Source: Aquilaria yunnanensis
Lineage: Eukaryota > Streptophyta > Magnoliopsida > Malvales > Thymelaeaceae
Reading direction: 5' to 3'
NCBI GenBank assembly: GCA_039654915.1
Contig: CM077600.1
Span: forward strand, 30,997,992-31,061,991
Length of the DNA stretch: 64,000 bases
A model generated the notes under the pieces. That model was given only the letters and a program-made list of their open reading frames with translations. It ran no database searches and was not told the origin of the DNA. The position numbers and the translations under genes are program-made. Below, in pieces: positions 1 through 11,629 of the stretch (position 1 is its first letter; every line of letters begins with the position of its first letter).

Positions 1-1152
1 CACTTGTCCTTGTTGTCCTCTAAGAAATCCGCAGGAAGCAGTTTCTGTTCTGCAGGATCTCTGATCACCCACAAGAAGCTCTTACCGCTATTGTTCAGAC
101 CAAACGCCAATTCCTGGATCTGCTTTTCGCCTATGGGAGCATAGCTTCCGTAGGACACATACACAACAGAGTCATCCTCCTTTGTGTCCAGCCACTTGAT
201 GCAAGTATCAATGTCGGGAGTGAAGAGACTCAGTCCGTAGCTTCTGTCATCCCTCAATCGCTTATCTAGATACATGGAGGGAACTGCTGGTCCTATTGTC
301 TTGATCGGAACCTGGTCCGCCATCCCCTTCAAAATCTGAAGTGAAACCACAACACTTGGAAGCTTAAACTTTGTGAACTAACAGAATCCAAAGAACAGAA
401 CATAAATATTACTCAAATGGTCAGGAATTAATAGTAGTGCTATATGATAAACCTGTCAGATGAGATGTGCATATGAGATATGATAAGATTGCTCTCACCT
501 CACCCTCCAGCTTGTCAAACGTGTTGCAGAAGAGGAAATTGAGTTGATCAACATTGGAGAACTGAGAGACAAGCATATCCAGCAGAGCTTTCAAGGAACC
601 CTTAGAGGATTCCCAACTGTAAATGAAGGTGGGCAGATCGTTGAGGGTCATCTCCGGCAAAGATGGCAAGTTGAACACATCCTGCTCCGGAGGCACCTTA
701 ATGAGCCCTCCCTTTACATGGTAGAAAACAGCACAAACGCCCCAAGAGGTGGTGAAGAAGGGGGCTCCATCGATGCCGAGCCCCCGAGCGATGTCCAGAG
801 CCCAGGGCATGAGGGAGTCGTAGATGAGGAACTTGATGGAAGAGCCAGATTGGGCGTGCTTGTGGATGAGCTGAGGCAGGCGCTCCTGGGCCATGGCTTT
901 GAATAGGACGACATACTCCTCGTGGGTCGTGGCATGCTTGCCTTGCTCGAAGTCTAAAGGCTCGAACTTGATGGAGGTGGTGTTTTCCAGGTGCATGGAC
1001 TTGTGGACAGATGTTGAGGTGACGAGAGTGACTTTGAGTCCCTTGGAGGCGAGGCGCTTGCAGAACTGGAGCATGGGGCTCATGTGGCCCTGTGCCAGGA
1101 CAGGGAACGCCAGGACATGGCTTTTCTCGCCTCTCTGTAACTCTCCTTCCAT
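1..1152 (-). CDS. UDP-glycosyltransferase, UGT74-like (5' part, cut by window edge)
   Basis: A family-1 glycosyltransferase, which moves a sugar from a UDP-sugar to a small acceptor in the cytosol. Exon 1 is 1152-499 (218 codons, phase 0); the intron is 498-336 (GTGAGA donor, CAG acceptor); exon 2 starts at 335 and runs off the window. The N-terminal half has the family pattern: a short leader, then the strand and loop [20 protein letters not shown] with the acceptor-site His, the [14 protein letters not shown] segment, [20 protein letters not shown], and [11 protein letters not shown] at the exon border. Exon 2 continues with [19 protein letters not shown] and the start of the UDP-binding half (VVYVSYGS). 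The PSPG box would lie beyond position 1. The exon border falls where many UGT74 genes have their single intron. The ATG at 1152 is the first in-frame one after a purine-rich leader and is also kept in the inverted partial copy at 19503. Acceptor and product cannot be told from sequence. A transposon sits 99 bp upstream of the ATG and may alter expression. Confidence 0.93.
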
Positions 1153-1259
1153 TTTCTTCCCCGCCGCCTCCGCTCAGGCCCTGCTCTTAATTCCTCACCT
1201 CTCAGAAATCAGATGGGGGACGGAAGAAGAAGAAGAAGATTGCACCACTCGTGGGGCAC
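1153..1259 (-). promoter_or_regulatory. UGT leader / proximal promoter remnant, interrupted by transposon
   Basis: This stretch upstream of the UGT ATG is almost identical to 19408-19502 in inverted orientation, including the TCTTC-rich tract, and ends in the 9-bp GTGGGGCAC that flanks the inserted element. In the far copy, which has no insertion, an AT-rich TATA-like motif CTATATTTTA lies at 19369-19378, about 125-134 bp before the ATG. The corresponding near-arm sequence is at about 9510-9527, some 8.2 kb away from the gene. That the insertion separates the gene from its core promoter is inference. Confidence 0.6.
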
Positions 1260-1379
1260 GGGTCGTTCTAAAATACGGGGGTTGTACCAATATCCCCCTT
1301 TTCATGGCTCATCCCCCAACTTTTGGTCTTTGAACAATTAAGGACCCAAGTTTAAAAATATCACAAGAGTATACAAATT

Positions 1380-3650
1380 AAGAAAATGAAACTGTAACCT
1401 GTTGTTCAGGTTACAGGTTATGTGGTATGTAATTAAGGCTAAACGGTATAATATTTAGGTTAGGTGGTAATGGATTTAGGTTAAATAGTATTAGATTCAG
1501 GTTCATGTGATATAAAATGTAGATAGTATGAGAATTAGGTTAATATGGTATGATATTCAGGTTTATGTGGCATATGGTTTATTTGGTATATGATTCAGGT
1601 TAAGTGGCATGTAATTCGGGTTAACTGGTATGAGATTCAGGTTAAATGGTATGAGATTCAGGTTATGGTATAGGATTTAGGTTAAATGGTATGATATTAA
1701 GGTTTAGTGGTACGAGATTCAGGTTAAATTGAGATTCAGGTTAAGTGGTATGAGATTCAGGTTCATGTGGTATAAGATTTAGGTTCATATGATATGAGAT
1801 TAAGGTTATTGTGGTATGAGAATTAGGTTAGTATGGTATCGGATTCAGGTTAAGTGGTATGCGATTCAGGTTAAATAGTATGAGATTCTGGTTAAATGGT
1901 ATCACATTCAGGTTAAATGGTATGAGATTAAGGTTATTGTGGTATGATAATTAGGTTTTTGCGGTATAGGATTCAGGTTAAGTGGTATGCAATTTGGGTT
2001 AACTGGTATGAGATTCAGGTTAAATGGTATGAGATTTAGGTTATGGTATAAGATTGAGGTTAACTGGTATGATATTAAGGTTTATTGGTATGAGATTCAG
2101 GTTAAATAGTATGAGGTTAAGGTTCAGTGGTATGAGATTCAGGTTCATGTGGTATGAGATTGAGGTTCATATGGTATGAGATTAAGGTTATTGTGGTATG
2201 AGAATTAGGTTAGTGTGGTATCGAATTTAGGTTAACTGGTATACGATTCAGGTTAAATGGTATGAGATTCAGGTTAAATGGTATCAAATTCAGGTTAAAT
2301 GGTATGAGATTAAGGTTATTGTGGTATGATAATTAGGTTTTTGCGGTATAGGATTCAGGTTAAGTGGTATGCAATTCGGGTTAACTGGTATGAGATTCAG
2401 GTTAAATGGTATGAGATTCAGGTTATGGCATAGGATTGAGGTTAACTGGTATGATATTAAGGTTTATTAGTATGAGATTCAGGTTAAATAGTATGTGGTT
2501 AAGGTTCAGTGGTATGAGATTGAGGTTCATATGGTATGAGATTAAGGTTATTGCGGTATGAGAATTAGGTTAGTGTGGTATCGGATTCAGGTTAAGTGGT
2601 ATGCGATTCAGGTTAAATGGTATGAGATTCAGGTTAAATGGTATCAAATTCAGGTTAAATGGTATGAGATTAAGGTTATTGTGGTATGATAATTAGGTTT
2701 TTGCGGTATAGGATTTAGGTTAAGTGGTATGCAATTCGGGTTAACTGGTATGAGATTCAGGTTAAATGATATGAGATTCAAGTTATGGTATAGGATTGAG
2801 GTTAAATGATATGATATTAAGGTTTATTGGTATGAGATTCAGGTTAAATGGTATGAGGTTAAGGTTCAGTGGTATGAGATTCAGGTTCATGTGGTATGAG
2901 ATTGAGGTTCATATGGTATGAGATTAAGGTTATTGTGGTATGAGAATTAGGTTAGTGTGGTATCGGATTCAGGTTAAATGGTTTGAGATTGAGGTTAAAT
3001 GGTATGATATTTAGGTTATGGTATAGGATTGAGGTTAAGTGATATGATATTAAGGTTTAATGGTATGAGATTCAGGTTCATATGGTATGAGATTAAGGTT
3101 ATTGTGGTATGATAATTAAGTTGTTATGGTATAGGATTCAGGTTAAGTAGTATGCGATTTAGGTTAACTGGTATGAGATTGAGGTTAAATGGTATCAGAT
3201 TCAAGTTATGGTATAAAATTGAGGTTCGTATGGTATGAGATTAAGGTTATTGTGGTATGATAATAAGATTTTTATGGTTTCGGATTCAGATTAAATGGTA
3301 TGAGATTCAGGTTATGGTATAGGATTGAGGTTAAATGATATGATATTAAAGGTTTAATGATATGAGATTCAGGTTAACTGGTATGAGATTCATGTTCATC
3401 TAGTATGAAATTTAGGTTCATATGGTATAAGATTAAGATTATTGTGATATGATAATTAGGTTGTTATGGTATAGGATTCAGGTTAAGTGGTATGTGATTT
3501 AGGTTAACTGGTATGAGGTTGAGGTTAAATGGTATGAGATTCAGGTTATGGTATAGGATTGAGGTTAAATGGTAGGATATTAAGGTTTAATGGTATGAGA
3601 TTCAGGTTAAGTGATATGATAATTAAGGTTTAGGATTAAAATTTAAGGTT
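1380..3650 (+). repeat. Satellite-like tandem array, about 21-22 bp monomer with higher-order period
   Basis: About one hundred degenerate copies of a unit like GGTATGAGATTCAGGTTAAAT fill 2.3 kb. Variant monomers recur in the same order: the marker GCGGTATAGG is seen at about 1961, 2343 and 2703 (spacings near 382 and 360 bp), and TTGTTATGGTATAGG at 3121 and 3461 (340 bp). This is a higher-order repeat of roughly 16-18 monomers. No long ORF crosses it. The monomer resembles the 22-bp unit in the palindrome arms (AAGGTTATAGTGGTACC). Confidence 0.9.
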
Positions 3651-4595
3651 TAAGGTTAATGATTAGGAATTAGACTTAGGGAGCAGGGTTTATTATTCAT
3701 TCTATTTTTGGATATTTATTACTATTTAATTCTAGTTTTTTGACATCTATAATAATCTTCATAATTACTCATCCTAAATAACCTAGCCTAAAATTACCTA
3801 AGATAGAAATTGACATGACTTGTATTTAACTAGAACAAGAAAACCCGAACGTAAAATTTTGAGTTTTTGGATTATGTTATAGTTATGTTATGGTTAAAGT
3901 TTTATTTAGTATTAAATAAATATATATAAACAGTATATATAATTATATAAAATTAATATTACTCCATATATCTAGATTATTTGCTTCATTTCTAAATAGT
4001 ACATAAATTAAGAAAAATGAAAAAAATTTATCTTTTTTAACATATAAAAAATAAAATTTCATAAAAAAATTAGCAGTAATATAGAAATATTACAATCAAT
4101 GGATTATTTCAAATAAAGTTTTATTCAAATTTATTTCTCAAAAATTGGCAACCAATATCTACACAATTAGGGTTTAATTTTCATTCTATTTGTTGGGTTT
4201 TGTTACTATTTTATAGTTTAATTTAAAAAAATACATAATTGGATTTAATTATATTTTTTTGGCATACATAAGAGTCTCTATAATTGCCCGACCTAAATAA
4301 CTTGGCCTAAAATTACCTAAGCTCGAAATTGACCTGACTTGTATTAAACTCAAACAAAAAACCTAAATGTAGAATATGTATTCATAATAATAATAAGTAG
4401 AAATATGTATTCAGTAAAAAGTATAATTAATTAATAGAATTATATTTAATGATATTTAATTTATTAAATGTAATCATCACATATATAATTAAATATATTG
4501 AAACCAATAAATCATTTCTTTATAGTCCTAAAAAGTATAATTATTAACTAATGATATGAATAATGTATATAATTATATAAAATAAATATTAAAAT
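3630..4595. repeat. 0.96-kb AT-rich block, direct repeat copy 1
   Basis: The sequence from the TTAGGAATTAG stretch through the AT-rich tail near 4590 is repeated at about 6560-7520 in the same orientation, sharing for example CCTAGCCTAAAATTACCT, CCATATATCTAGATTATTTG and GAAATATTACAATCAATGG. There are scattered substitutions and small indels. No coding potential is seen. Confidence 0.85.
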
Positions 4596-4599
4596 AACA

Positions 4600-5548
4600 A
4601 GAAAGAAGAAAAAAGGAAAAAAAATAAATAAATAAAAACCAAAGTTTATAGTTAGTTCTGCAAAAATAAAAAAAAGTTAGTGACTTGTATGAAGGAATAT
4701 GAGAAGATGAAAGGTTAAAAGAGAATTATACCTAAAGGGGAAAATTTCAATTATGGCGGGCGATTTTTTTTTAAACGTTTTTTTTTATTTTTTTTCGGCG
4801 ACGGCGGCGTAACAGGGGGTGACGGCGACGTTTCAGCAGCTGGGGTGTCGGCGGTGAGCAGTGATGTAGGCTAAGGGAGGTCGCGGCGGAGGAGAAGAGG
4901 ACGGTGACGGGGGGATCGCAACGGGAAAAAGAAAGAAAAATAAAATAAAATAAAAGGACGGCGACGGGGGGCTTGGCTGAACAGCAGAGGACGGCGATGG
5001 GGAAGGGCGAGGGAGACAGCGAAAAGGAGAAACGTCGGCGTGGGAGAGGTGACGGCAAAGTTTAGATGTAAATGGAAGAGATGACGGCGTCGGGCAGCAA
5101 CAAGGAAAAGTTTAGGATTTCTGGGAAAAGAGAGCGAGAGGACCAAAGCTATAGTTTCTACTTTTTTTTTTAATTTAATAGCTAAAATCTTGATTTTTTT
5201 TCATCCTCTATTTTGCAGGTTTGGACCCCTAGGAGCATTTGGATTCCTTTGATTTTAAAAAAATTTGAAATTTAATTAAAAACAGATTTATCTCATAATT
5301 TGGTAAAAATGACAGCTTTAGTCCTTAAGTTTTCATTGACTACTGATCTGGTCCCATATTTTTTACAAAATTACTGATTGGCCCAAATTTGTCTGTTCTG
5401 TCAATTTGGCCCAAAACTATGGGAAAAATTACCAGATTTTCTTGAAATTTTCAGATTTCATCAGATTCTTCCCGAACTTCTCAGTTTTGTCAGATTTACC
5501 CCAAACTTCTTATTTTTGTCAATTCTTTTAAAAAAAATTTCCCCTTTT

Positions 5549-5588
<40 letters not shown>

Positions 5589-5731
5589 TATCTAACCTTA
5601 TGAAACAAAAAAAATGCCCCCTAAACTAATTAATTTAGTTAATTAATTTTTTTTATTAATTAATTAATTTTTTAATTAATTTTTTTTTAATTTTTTTAAT
5701 TTTGATAGCTGGACGAAATTGGGTGTCAACA
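4600..5731. mobile_element. Possible LTR-derived fragment ending in TGTCAACA
   Basis: This stretch separates the two repeat units of the large element. It has a GC-rich purine tract (4795-5150) and then text typical of plant gypsy-type LTRs, where short variants of 'fraction-of-phrase' repeats (TCAGATTT..., GGCCCAAA...) occur, a (CA)n run at 5559-5582, and an end GGGTGTCAACA after which satellite monomers resume. No matching 5' LTR start or clean target duplication could be found, so this is tentative. The arginine-rich minus-strand ORFs here are GC-tract artefacts. Confidence 0.35.
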
Positions 5732-6600
5732 ATGTGGCATGAGATTCAGGCTATTATAGTATGAGATTCAGGTTAAGTGGTATGAGATTAAGAATTAAGA
5801 TTATGTTTAGTTAGGGTTTAGGAATAAGGATTAGGCTTTAGGGAATAAAGTTATGATTAGGGCTAAGGATTAGGGTTTAAGGGTTATGGTTTATGATTAA
5901 GGGGTTAGGATTAGGATTAGGGATTATGGTTTAGGATTTATGTTAGGGTTTAGGTTTAGGGATTAAGATTAGATTTTTGGGTTAGAGATTAGGGATTAAG
6001 GTTTAGGGTTAGGGTTTAGGATTAAGAGGTTAGGATTAGGATTATGTTTAAGGAATGAGATTTAATGTTAGGGTTTAAGATTAAGGGGTTAGGATTAAGA
6101 TTATGTTTAGGGTTAGGGATTTAATGTTAGGGTTTAGGATTAGGGATTATGGTTTAATGTTTTAAGATTAAGGATTAAGGTTAGGTTAAGGTTTAGGGAT
6201 TAAGGTTAAAGATTAGGGTTTAGGGTTATTGATTAGGAATTAAAGTTAGGAATTAGAGATTAGGATTAGAGTTTAGGGTTAGGGATTAAGGATTAAGGAT
6301 TAAGGTTAGGGTTAAGGTTTAGGGAATAGGGTTATGGTTAAGGTTTAGGATTGGGGTTAAGGATTAAGGGTTTAGGATGAGGATTACGTTTAGGGTTAAA
6401 TATTTAATGTTATGGTTTAGGATTAGGGAATAGGGTTTAGGGTTAAGGATTATGGATTAAGGTTAGGTTAAGCTTTCGGGAATAGGGTTAAGGATCAAGG
6501 TTTAGGGAATAGGGTTAAGGATTAAGGTTTAGGGTTAAGGTTTAGGATTAAAGTTTACGGTTTAGGGTTAATAATTAGGAATTAGAGTTAGGGATTAGGG
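5732..6600 (+). repeat. Degenerate telomere-like array (TTTAGGG type) inside the MULE-like element
   Basis: After two or three satellite monomers the sequence turns into several hundred bases of TTAGGGTTTAGG, GGATTAAGG and GGGATTAGGG variants, all in one strand orientation. It resembles a decayed plant telomere repeat but never keeps a long perfect TTTAGGG run. It is interstitial, being flanked by other repeats on both sides. Confidence 0.85.
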
Positions 6601-7625
6601 TTTATTATCCATTCTATTTTTTGATTTTTGTTTCTATTTAATTTTAGTTCTTTGACATCCATAATAATCTTCATAATTACCCGTACTAGATAACCTAGCC
6701 TAAAATTACCTGAGATGGAAATTGACCTGACTTGTATTGAACTAGAACAAAAAAACCCGAATGTAAAATTTTGGGTTTTTGGATTCTGTTATAGTTATGT
6801 TACGGTTAAAGTTTTATTTAGTTTTAAATAAATATGTAAAAAGTATATATAATTATATAAAATAAATATTACTCCATATATCTAGATTATTTGCTTCATT
6901 TCTAAATAGTACATAAATTAAGAAAGATGAAAAAGAAATTATCTTTTTTAATATTTAAAAAATAAAATTTCATAAAAAAAATTGACAGTATCATAGAAAT
7001 ATTACAATCAATGGATTATTTCAAATAAAATTTTATTCAAATTTATTTCTAAAAAATTGGCAATCAATATCTACATAATTAGGGTTTAATTTTCACTCTA
7101 TTTTTTGGATTTTGTTACTATTTTATGGATTAAGTTAAAAAAATAGATAATTATATTTAATTATAATTTTTTGGCACCCATAACAGTCTCTGTAGTTGCC
7201 CGACCTAAATAACTTGGCCTAAAATTACCTAAGCTCGAAATTAACCTGACTTGTATTAAACTCGAACAAAAACGAATGTAGAATCTATATTCATAATAAT
7301 AATATTAATATAATAATAAGTAGAAATACATATTTAGTAAAAAGTATAGTTAATTTATAGAATTATATTTAATGATATTTAATTTATTAAATGTAATCAT
7401 CACATATATAATTAAATATATTAAAACCAATAAATCATTTCTTTATAGACCTAAAAGGTATAATTATCAACTAATGATATTAATAATGTTTATAATTATA
7501 TAAAATGAACATTAAAATAATTTTTATGATGTTGTTAAATTTCAATGAAGTTATCTTTTTTAATGTTTAAAAAAATTCATAAAAAAATTAATAGTATCAT
7601 ACAAATATTACAATCAATGGATTAA
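6560..7625. repeat. 0.96-kb AT-rich block, direct repeat copy 2, plus a short third partial copy
   Basis: This is the direct copy of 3630-4595. At 7550-7623 a further piece (TTATCTTTTTTAATG ... TACAATCAATGG) repeats part of the block a third time, after which telomere-like text (GGATTAAGG, TTTAGGG) resumes to about 7780. Confidence 0.8.
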
Positions 7626-7908
7626 GGTTTATGTTTATAGATTAAGGTAAGGTTTTTAGGGTTACGGTTAAGTATAGGATCTATGGTTTGGGTTTAGGTT
7701 TATAGTTTAGAGTCACACTTTTAAGTTTTAGGATTATGTTAGAGTTATGTTAGGGTTAAATTTTTATTTATTATTATTTTTACATTACATTAAGGGCTTA
7801 AGGTTTAGAGTTATGGATTAGAGTTTGAATTATGTTATATATTTATTTTAATTTTTTTCTTTTAATATGGCCATTATATTTGAACTGCTGGTGTAACGTT
7901 TACACTAT

Positions 7909-8028
7909 GTTAGGAACATTCATATATAGTAAGTCTATGTTAGGAATATCTATATTTAGCTAGTTTATATTATGAACATCCATATTTAGCAAGTCTATAT
8001 TAGGAACATCTACATTTGGTAAATCTAC
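7909..8028. repeat. Four copies of a 30-bp tandem repeat
   Basis: Four consecutive 30-bp units begin GTTAGGAACATTCATAT, GTTAGGAATATCTATAT, ATTATGAACATCCATAT and ATTAGGAACATCTACAT. They are AT-rich and non-coding. The rest of 7780-8680 is AT-rich DNA with no gene visible. Confidence 0.8.
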
Positions 8029-8689
8029 ATTTTGGTTTTTCTAAGTAAGTAACTTCCATATTCACTAATTAAGTTTAATAATCTAGTCATTTCAGTTTAT
8101 GCACTAATAATCCAATTAAACATTAAAGCTAAAAATTTGAAAGTAAAATCTTCTTAATCCTAAATCAACATGAATCCAAAATCCCAAATCTGAAATCAAC
8201 TTAACTTGAAATTAATTTTTCTAGGTTAATTGGAAATCTCATTATAATATATGAGACTAATCAGATTTGAACAAAATAAATTTGCCTTGGTATTTTACCA
8301 AGACCTATGAGAATAATTTACTTTTAGATTTATTAAGTATTTTAGCACCTTACTTATAAATGTTGCAAACATATAAACCTTTTGAACAAAAACAAACTGA
8401 CATAGAAATATAGTTATGGTTACTAATCAACATGTCCATATTTCTTTTAAAATAACTATAAATATTTTAAAAAATTTATTAAAAAATTTAGCATTTACTT
8501 ATCGTTCAAAAATAGAATATATTAATACATTGTGATAATTGTTTCCTTTCATGATGATCATTGCTAATAAAACATGACTTAAATTACAAAACTAGATTAA
8601 ATCTATAATTCAAAATTTCATGCTAGTATTTGATTCATTTCATGACTTAAATTAAAATAAAATAAAATTGGCATGAAAATGAATAACTA

Positions 8690-9479
8690 AATAATGTTGT
8701 CAGTGATTGAACCATAAAATATAGAGGAGATAGGAACTAAAACGAACAAACACGTAAAAAAGAGGACTACACAACAGTTTGACCAATTAGTCAAACGGAA
8801 TGGCCGAGGGTCATGATCGGGTTTGTCTGGATTCTCACAACGATGGCGACAGAAAAGCGTGCGGCTACCTGGGTGTGTTCGACGGTGGGCGGTGACTTTA
8901 AGGGCCACAAGTGGCACGCATACAGTGACTTTTGGGGAAGTGGCCGGTTGAACCACGGGCGACGATGGAAGGCCGAGAAACTAGGATTCGAGAACGACCG
9001 ATGGCGGCTTGGGATTCGCAAACGACAACAGCCACCTTGGACTCGCGACCGACGGCGGATGTGGAGTCACAATCGATGACGGCCTCGGATTCACGATTGA
9101 TGGTGGCCTGGGATTCTTGACCGACTATAGCTTGGGATTCGTGAACGACTCCATTAGGCTGGTTTGGCTTGTGGCTCGTTGAATGGTAGCGTAATCAAAG
9201 GCCTGTGTCCAGGAGGATACGACAACGGGGATGTCCTGACGAATGGACGGCGGTGATCTCAAATTTTGAAGAAGTCACCGGTTAAAGCCTTGAACCGGTT
9301 GCCTCTGCTTGATCTTTACTAGTTTGGGCCTGGATGATAAAATATAAAACCTAAATCTCTATTTCATAAAAAGAGGAAAATATAGGACTTGATGGGTAGT
9401 TAAAGAAAATCAGCATTTTTCAATCGGACGGTGGAGATTGGGGGTGCATCGATACACCCCCTGTATTTTAGAATCTTCC
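8690..9479. other. GC-rich terminal block of the MULE-like element with a 24-bp-type minisatellite
   Basis: In contrast to the AT-rich interior this block is GC-rich. At about 8975-9155 a degenerate unit such as TTGGGATTCGTGAACGAC recurs roughly every 23-30 bp, about seven times. The short ORFs on both strands follow this repeat and match no family I recognise. It may be a captured and decayed host fragment, a common payload of MULEs, but no source gene is visible. Confidence 0.6.
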
Positions 9480-10408
9480 GTGGGGCACTATTACTAATTA
9501 GCGGGCAAGAATAAAATACAATATTTAAGCGGGGCAAGTTTTGGAGGGAAGAAAATGAAGCCGCCCGGACTCGAGGCATGGAGAGAAGAATTCATAAACA
9601 ATGATTGGTCCGTTCTAAAATACATTGTGGTTAGCAGTGCCGCCCTATTTTCTATCGTCCGATCAAAAGATTAGATTTTGGTTCAAAATATTCTTCGCAA
9701 CTATACTTTTACATTTTTGTTGTTTTAGTCCCGAATATTTATTTTGTTTTTCCTAGACTATTCCATTCAGATCAAGTATGAATAAGTTTTAAAGCGACCC
9801 GCTTTTGCAGGTTATAGGTGGTAACCTGCAAAATAACGTATTCGCCATGACAAGTCACCGCAGCTAACGTCGTATCCTCTATGACCCAGGTCGTCGCACA
9901 CTCACCCCACACCGTCGCTTTCAAATGTCATCACCCATTGATGACGCTAGTCGAAAGAGAGGAGAAGAATTGCGCTCCAACCGCGCCTTCCTCTTTAGTT
10001 TGCCATTGCCAATCACCGATGCACCCCTGTTCTCGTATCCGAAGGTTGCTTCTTCCATCGCCAGCATAGCCTAACGGTCGTTCACTCCACCATTGCCGAT
10101 TTAGGGAGAAATCGAAGAAGACCTGCTTCGATACCCATAAATCGACTCGTAAAACCATTTCAAGACCTACCGATCAAAATAGATTTTTTTCTCTTTGCTG
10201 CAAAACTGCAGTTTAGTCCCTAACCTTTCTGTCTTATTCATCTACATCACAAAATGTCTTTTTCTCTTTTCCAGATCGGTCACTAATAGCAAGTTTTTTG
10301 TTACTCTTTCTATTTATTCTTCATATGTATTTGTTTGTTTAGCCATGCATCAAATTTAGCTATTAAATTCACACGAGAAGTATAATGTAGGATTTTTATT
10401 TGTTGGAC

Positions 10409-10409
<1 letters not shown>

Positions 10410-10464
<55 letters not shown>
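10410..10464. repeat. (TTA)n microsatellite, mirrored in the other palindrome arm
   Basis: About 18 TTA/TAT units; the mirror (AAT)n run is at 18427-18467. Different lengths in the two arms show independent slippage after the duplication. Confidence 0.93.
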
Positions 10465-10472
<8 letters not shown>

Positions 10473-11217
10473 GTTTAATTTTTATTTAGATCTCATAATG
10501 CACATTAAAAATGATAATACATAAAAATTATTTTTTAGGCAAGTTACTTAATTGTTTAAAAATTTGATATACCTCATCTTCTAGAAATTAGAAAGAGACT
10601 AAATTAAGGAGGTAATTGTATAATACTTGATAAATCTTCAAAGAGTTGTTTTTGGTAGATTTGATAAAATCCTGATATTTTAATGATATCTATAATTCCG
10701 TATCTAGTTGGTATAATAAGATTTACAGTTTGGAATTAAGAAAAAATTTTAAAAATTTTAAAAATAAAATAAAATTCATAAAAATTATTTTATCAATGAT
10801 TAGGTTGTTTTAAAATTATTTTTATCAAAAATTAAATAAAATTCATAAAAAAATATTTTAAAAATCCATAATCCCTAATTTGTATTTTTATTTATTTTTT
10901 TATTTGTAATTTTAGCCATAAATTAATTTAATAAAATTAATAATATTGAGGATTATAATTTTAGCCTAGTTATCCAATTATTTAAATAATTCAATTTATT
11001 TAATCTTTTTAAGAAGTCATACATTAATTGAATTAAGGCACTAAATTACTTAATAAATCTTTAAGTAAATTGGTTTTGGTGGACTTGGTAAAGACCCAAT
11101 ATAGATTTATTTAGTTCAAATATGATTATTTTTTAATATTTTTTAAAAAAATTAAACTTATCTCCCTCCAGGTTTAGAAGATCTTAAAAAATCTTATAAT
11201 AACCCAAACGCTAATAT

Positions 11218-11625
11218 CCAATCTTAAAGATTAACCCTAATCTCTAACACTATACCTTAACCCAAACCCTTATCCATAAACTCTAAGCCTAGTCCCTAAT
11301 CCCAATCTCTAACCTCCAACCTTAAACCCTAACCATAATCCCTAACCCTAACTTTAAACCTTAACTATAAACCTAATCCCTGACCTCTATCCCTAGACCA
11401 TAATGCTAACCTCTAACCCTAATCTAATCTCTAATCCATAATCATTAATCCTAAACCATAATCTGATTCCTAAACCCTAATCCTAATATCTAGCCCTAAT
11501 CTTAATCCCTAGTCCCTAACCATAAATCCTAATCTTAATCTTAATCCTAACCCTAATCTCTAACCTTAATCCTTTAATCCCTAATTTTTAACCCTAATCC
11601 ACTAATCCCTAAACAATTTACGGTA
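11218..11625 (-). repeat. Telomere-like array in the left palindrome arm
   Basis: Degenerate CCCTAA/CCCTAATCC/AACCCTAA text runs for about 400 bp, the reverse complement of the TTTAGGG-type block at 17225-17700 in the right arm. It changes into the 22-bp array at about 11630. Confidence 0.85.
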
Positions 11626-11629
11626 CTAA

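Larger units (their letters stand above)
1260..9479. mobile_element. 8.2-kb nonautonomous MULE-like TIR element inserted in the UGT promoter
   Basis: The two ends are inverted: the left end reads GG....TTCTAAAATAC followed by GGGGGT, and the right end read on the minus strand gives GG....TTCTAAAATACAGGGGGT. A 9-bp direct repeat GTGGGGCAC lies immediately outside both ends (1251-1259 and 9480-9488), as expected for Mutator-like elements. The inverted copy of this locus at 19370-19500 runs straight through GTGGGGCAC without the insert, so the boundaries are supported by a related empty site. No transposase or other convincing ORF is present. The interior holds a satellite-like array, a telomere-like array, a duplicated 0.96-kb block, an LTR-like fragment and a GC-rich minisatellite. 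Assignment to MULE rests on the target duplication length and GG termini. Confidence 0.75.

Noticed and set aside
1380..3650. CRISPR array
   Set aside because: Eukaryotic tandem satellite without spacers; repeats are contiguous and degenerate.
4771..5146. Overlapping Arg/Pro-rich ORFs
   Set aside because: Low-complexity GC tract read in two frames; no domain.
5732..6600. True telomere or chromosome end
   Set aside because: The array is degenerate, interstitial and flanked by transposon DNA on both sides.
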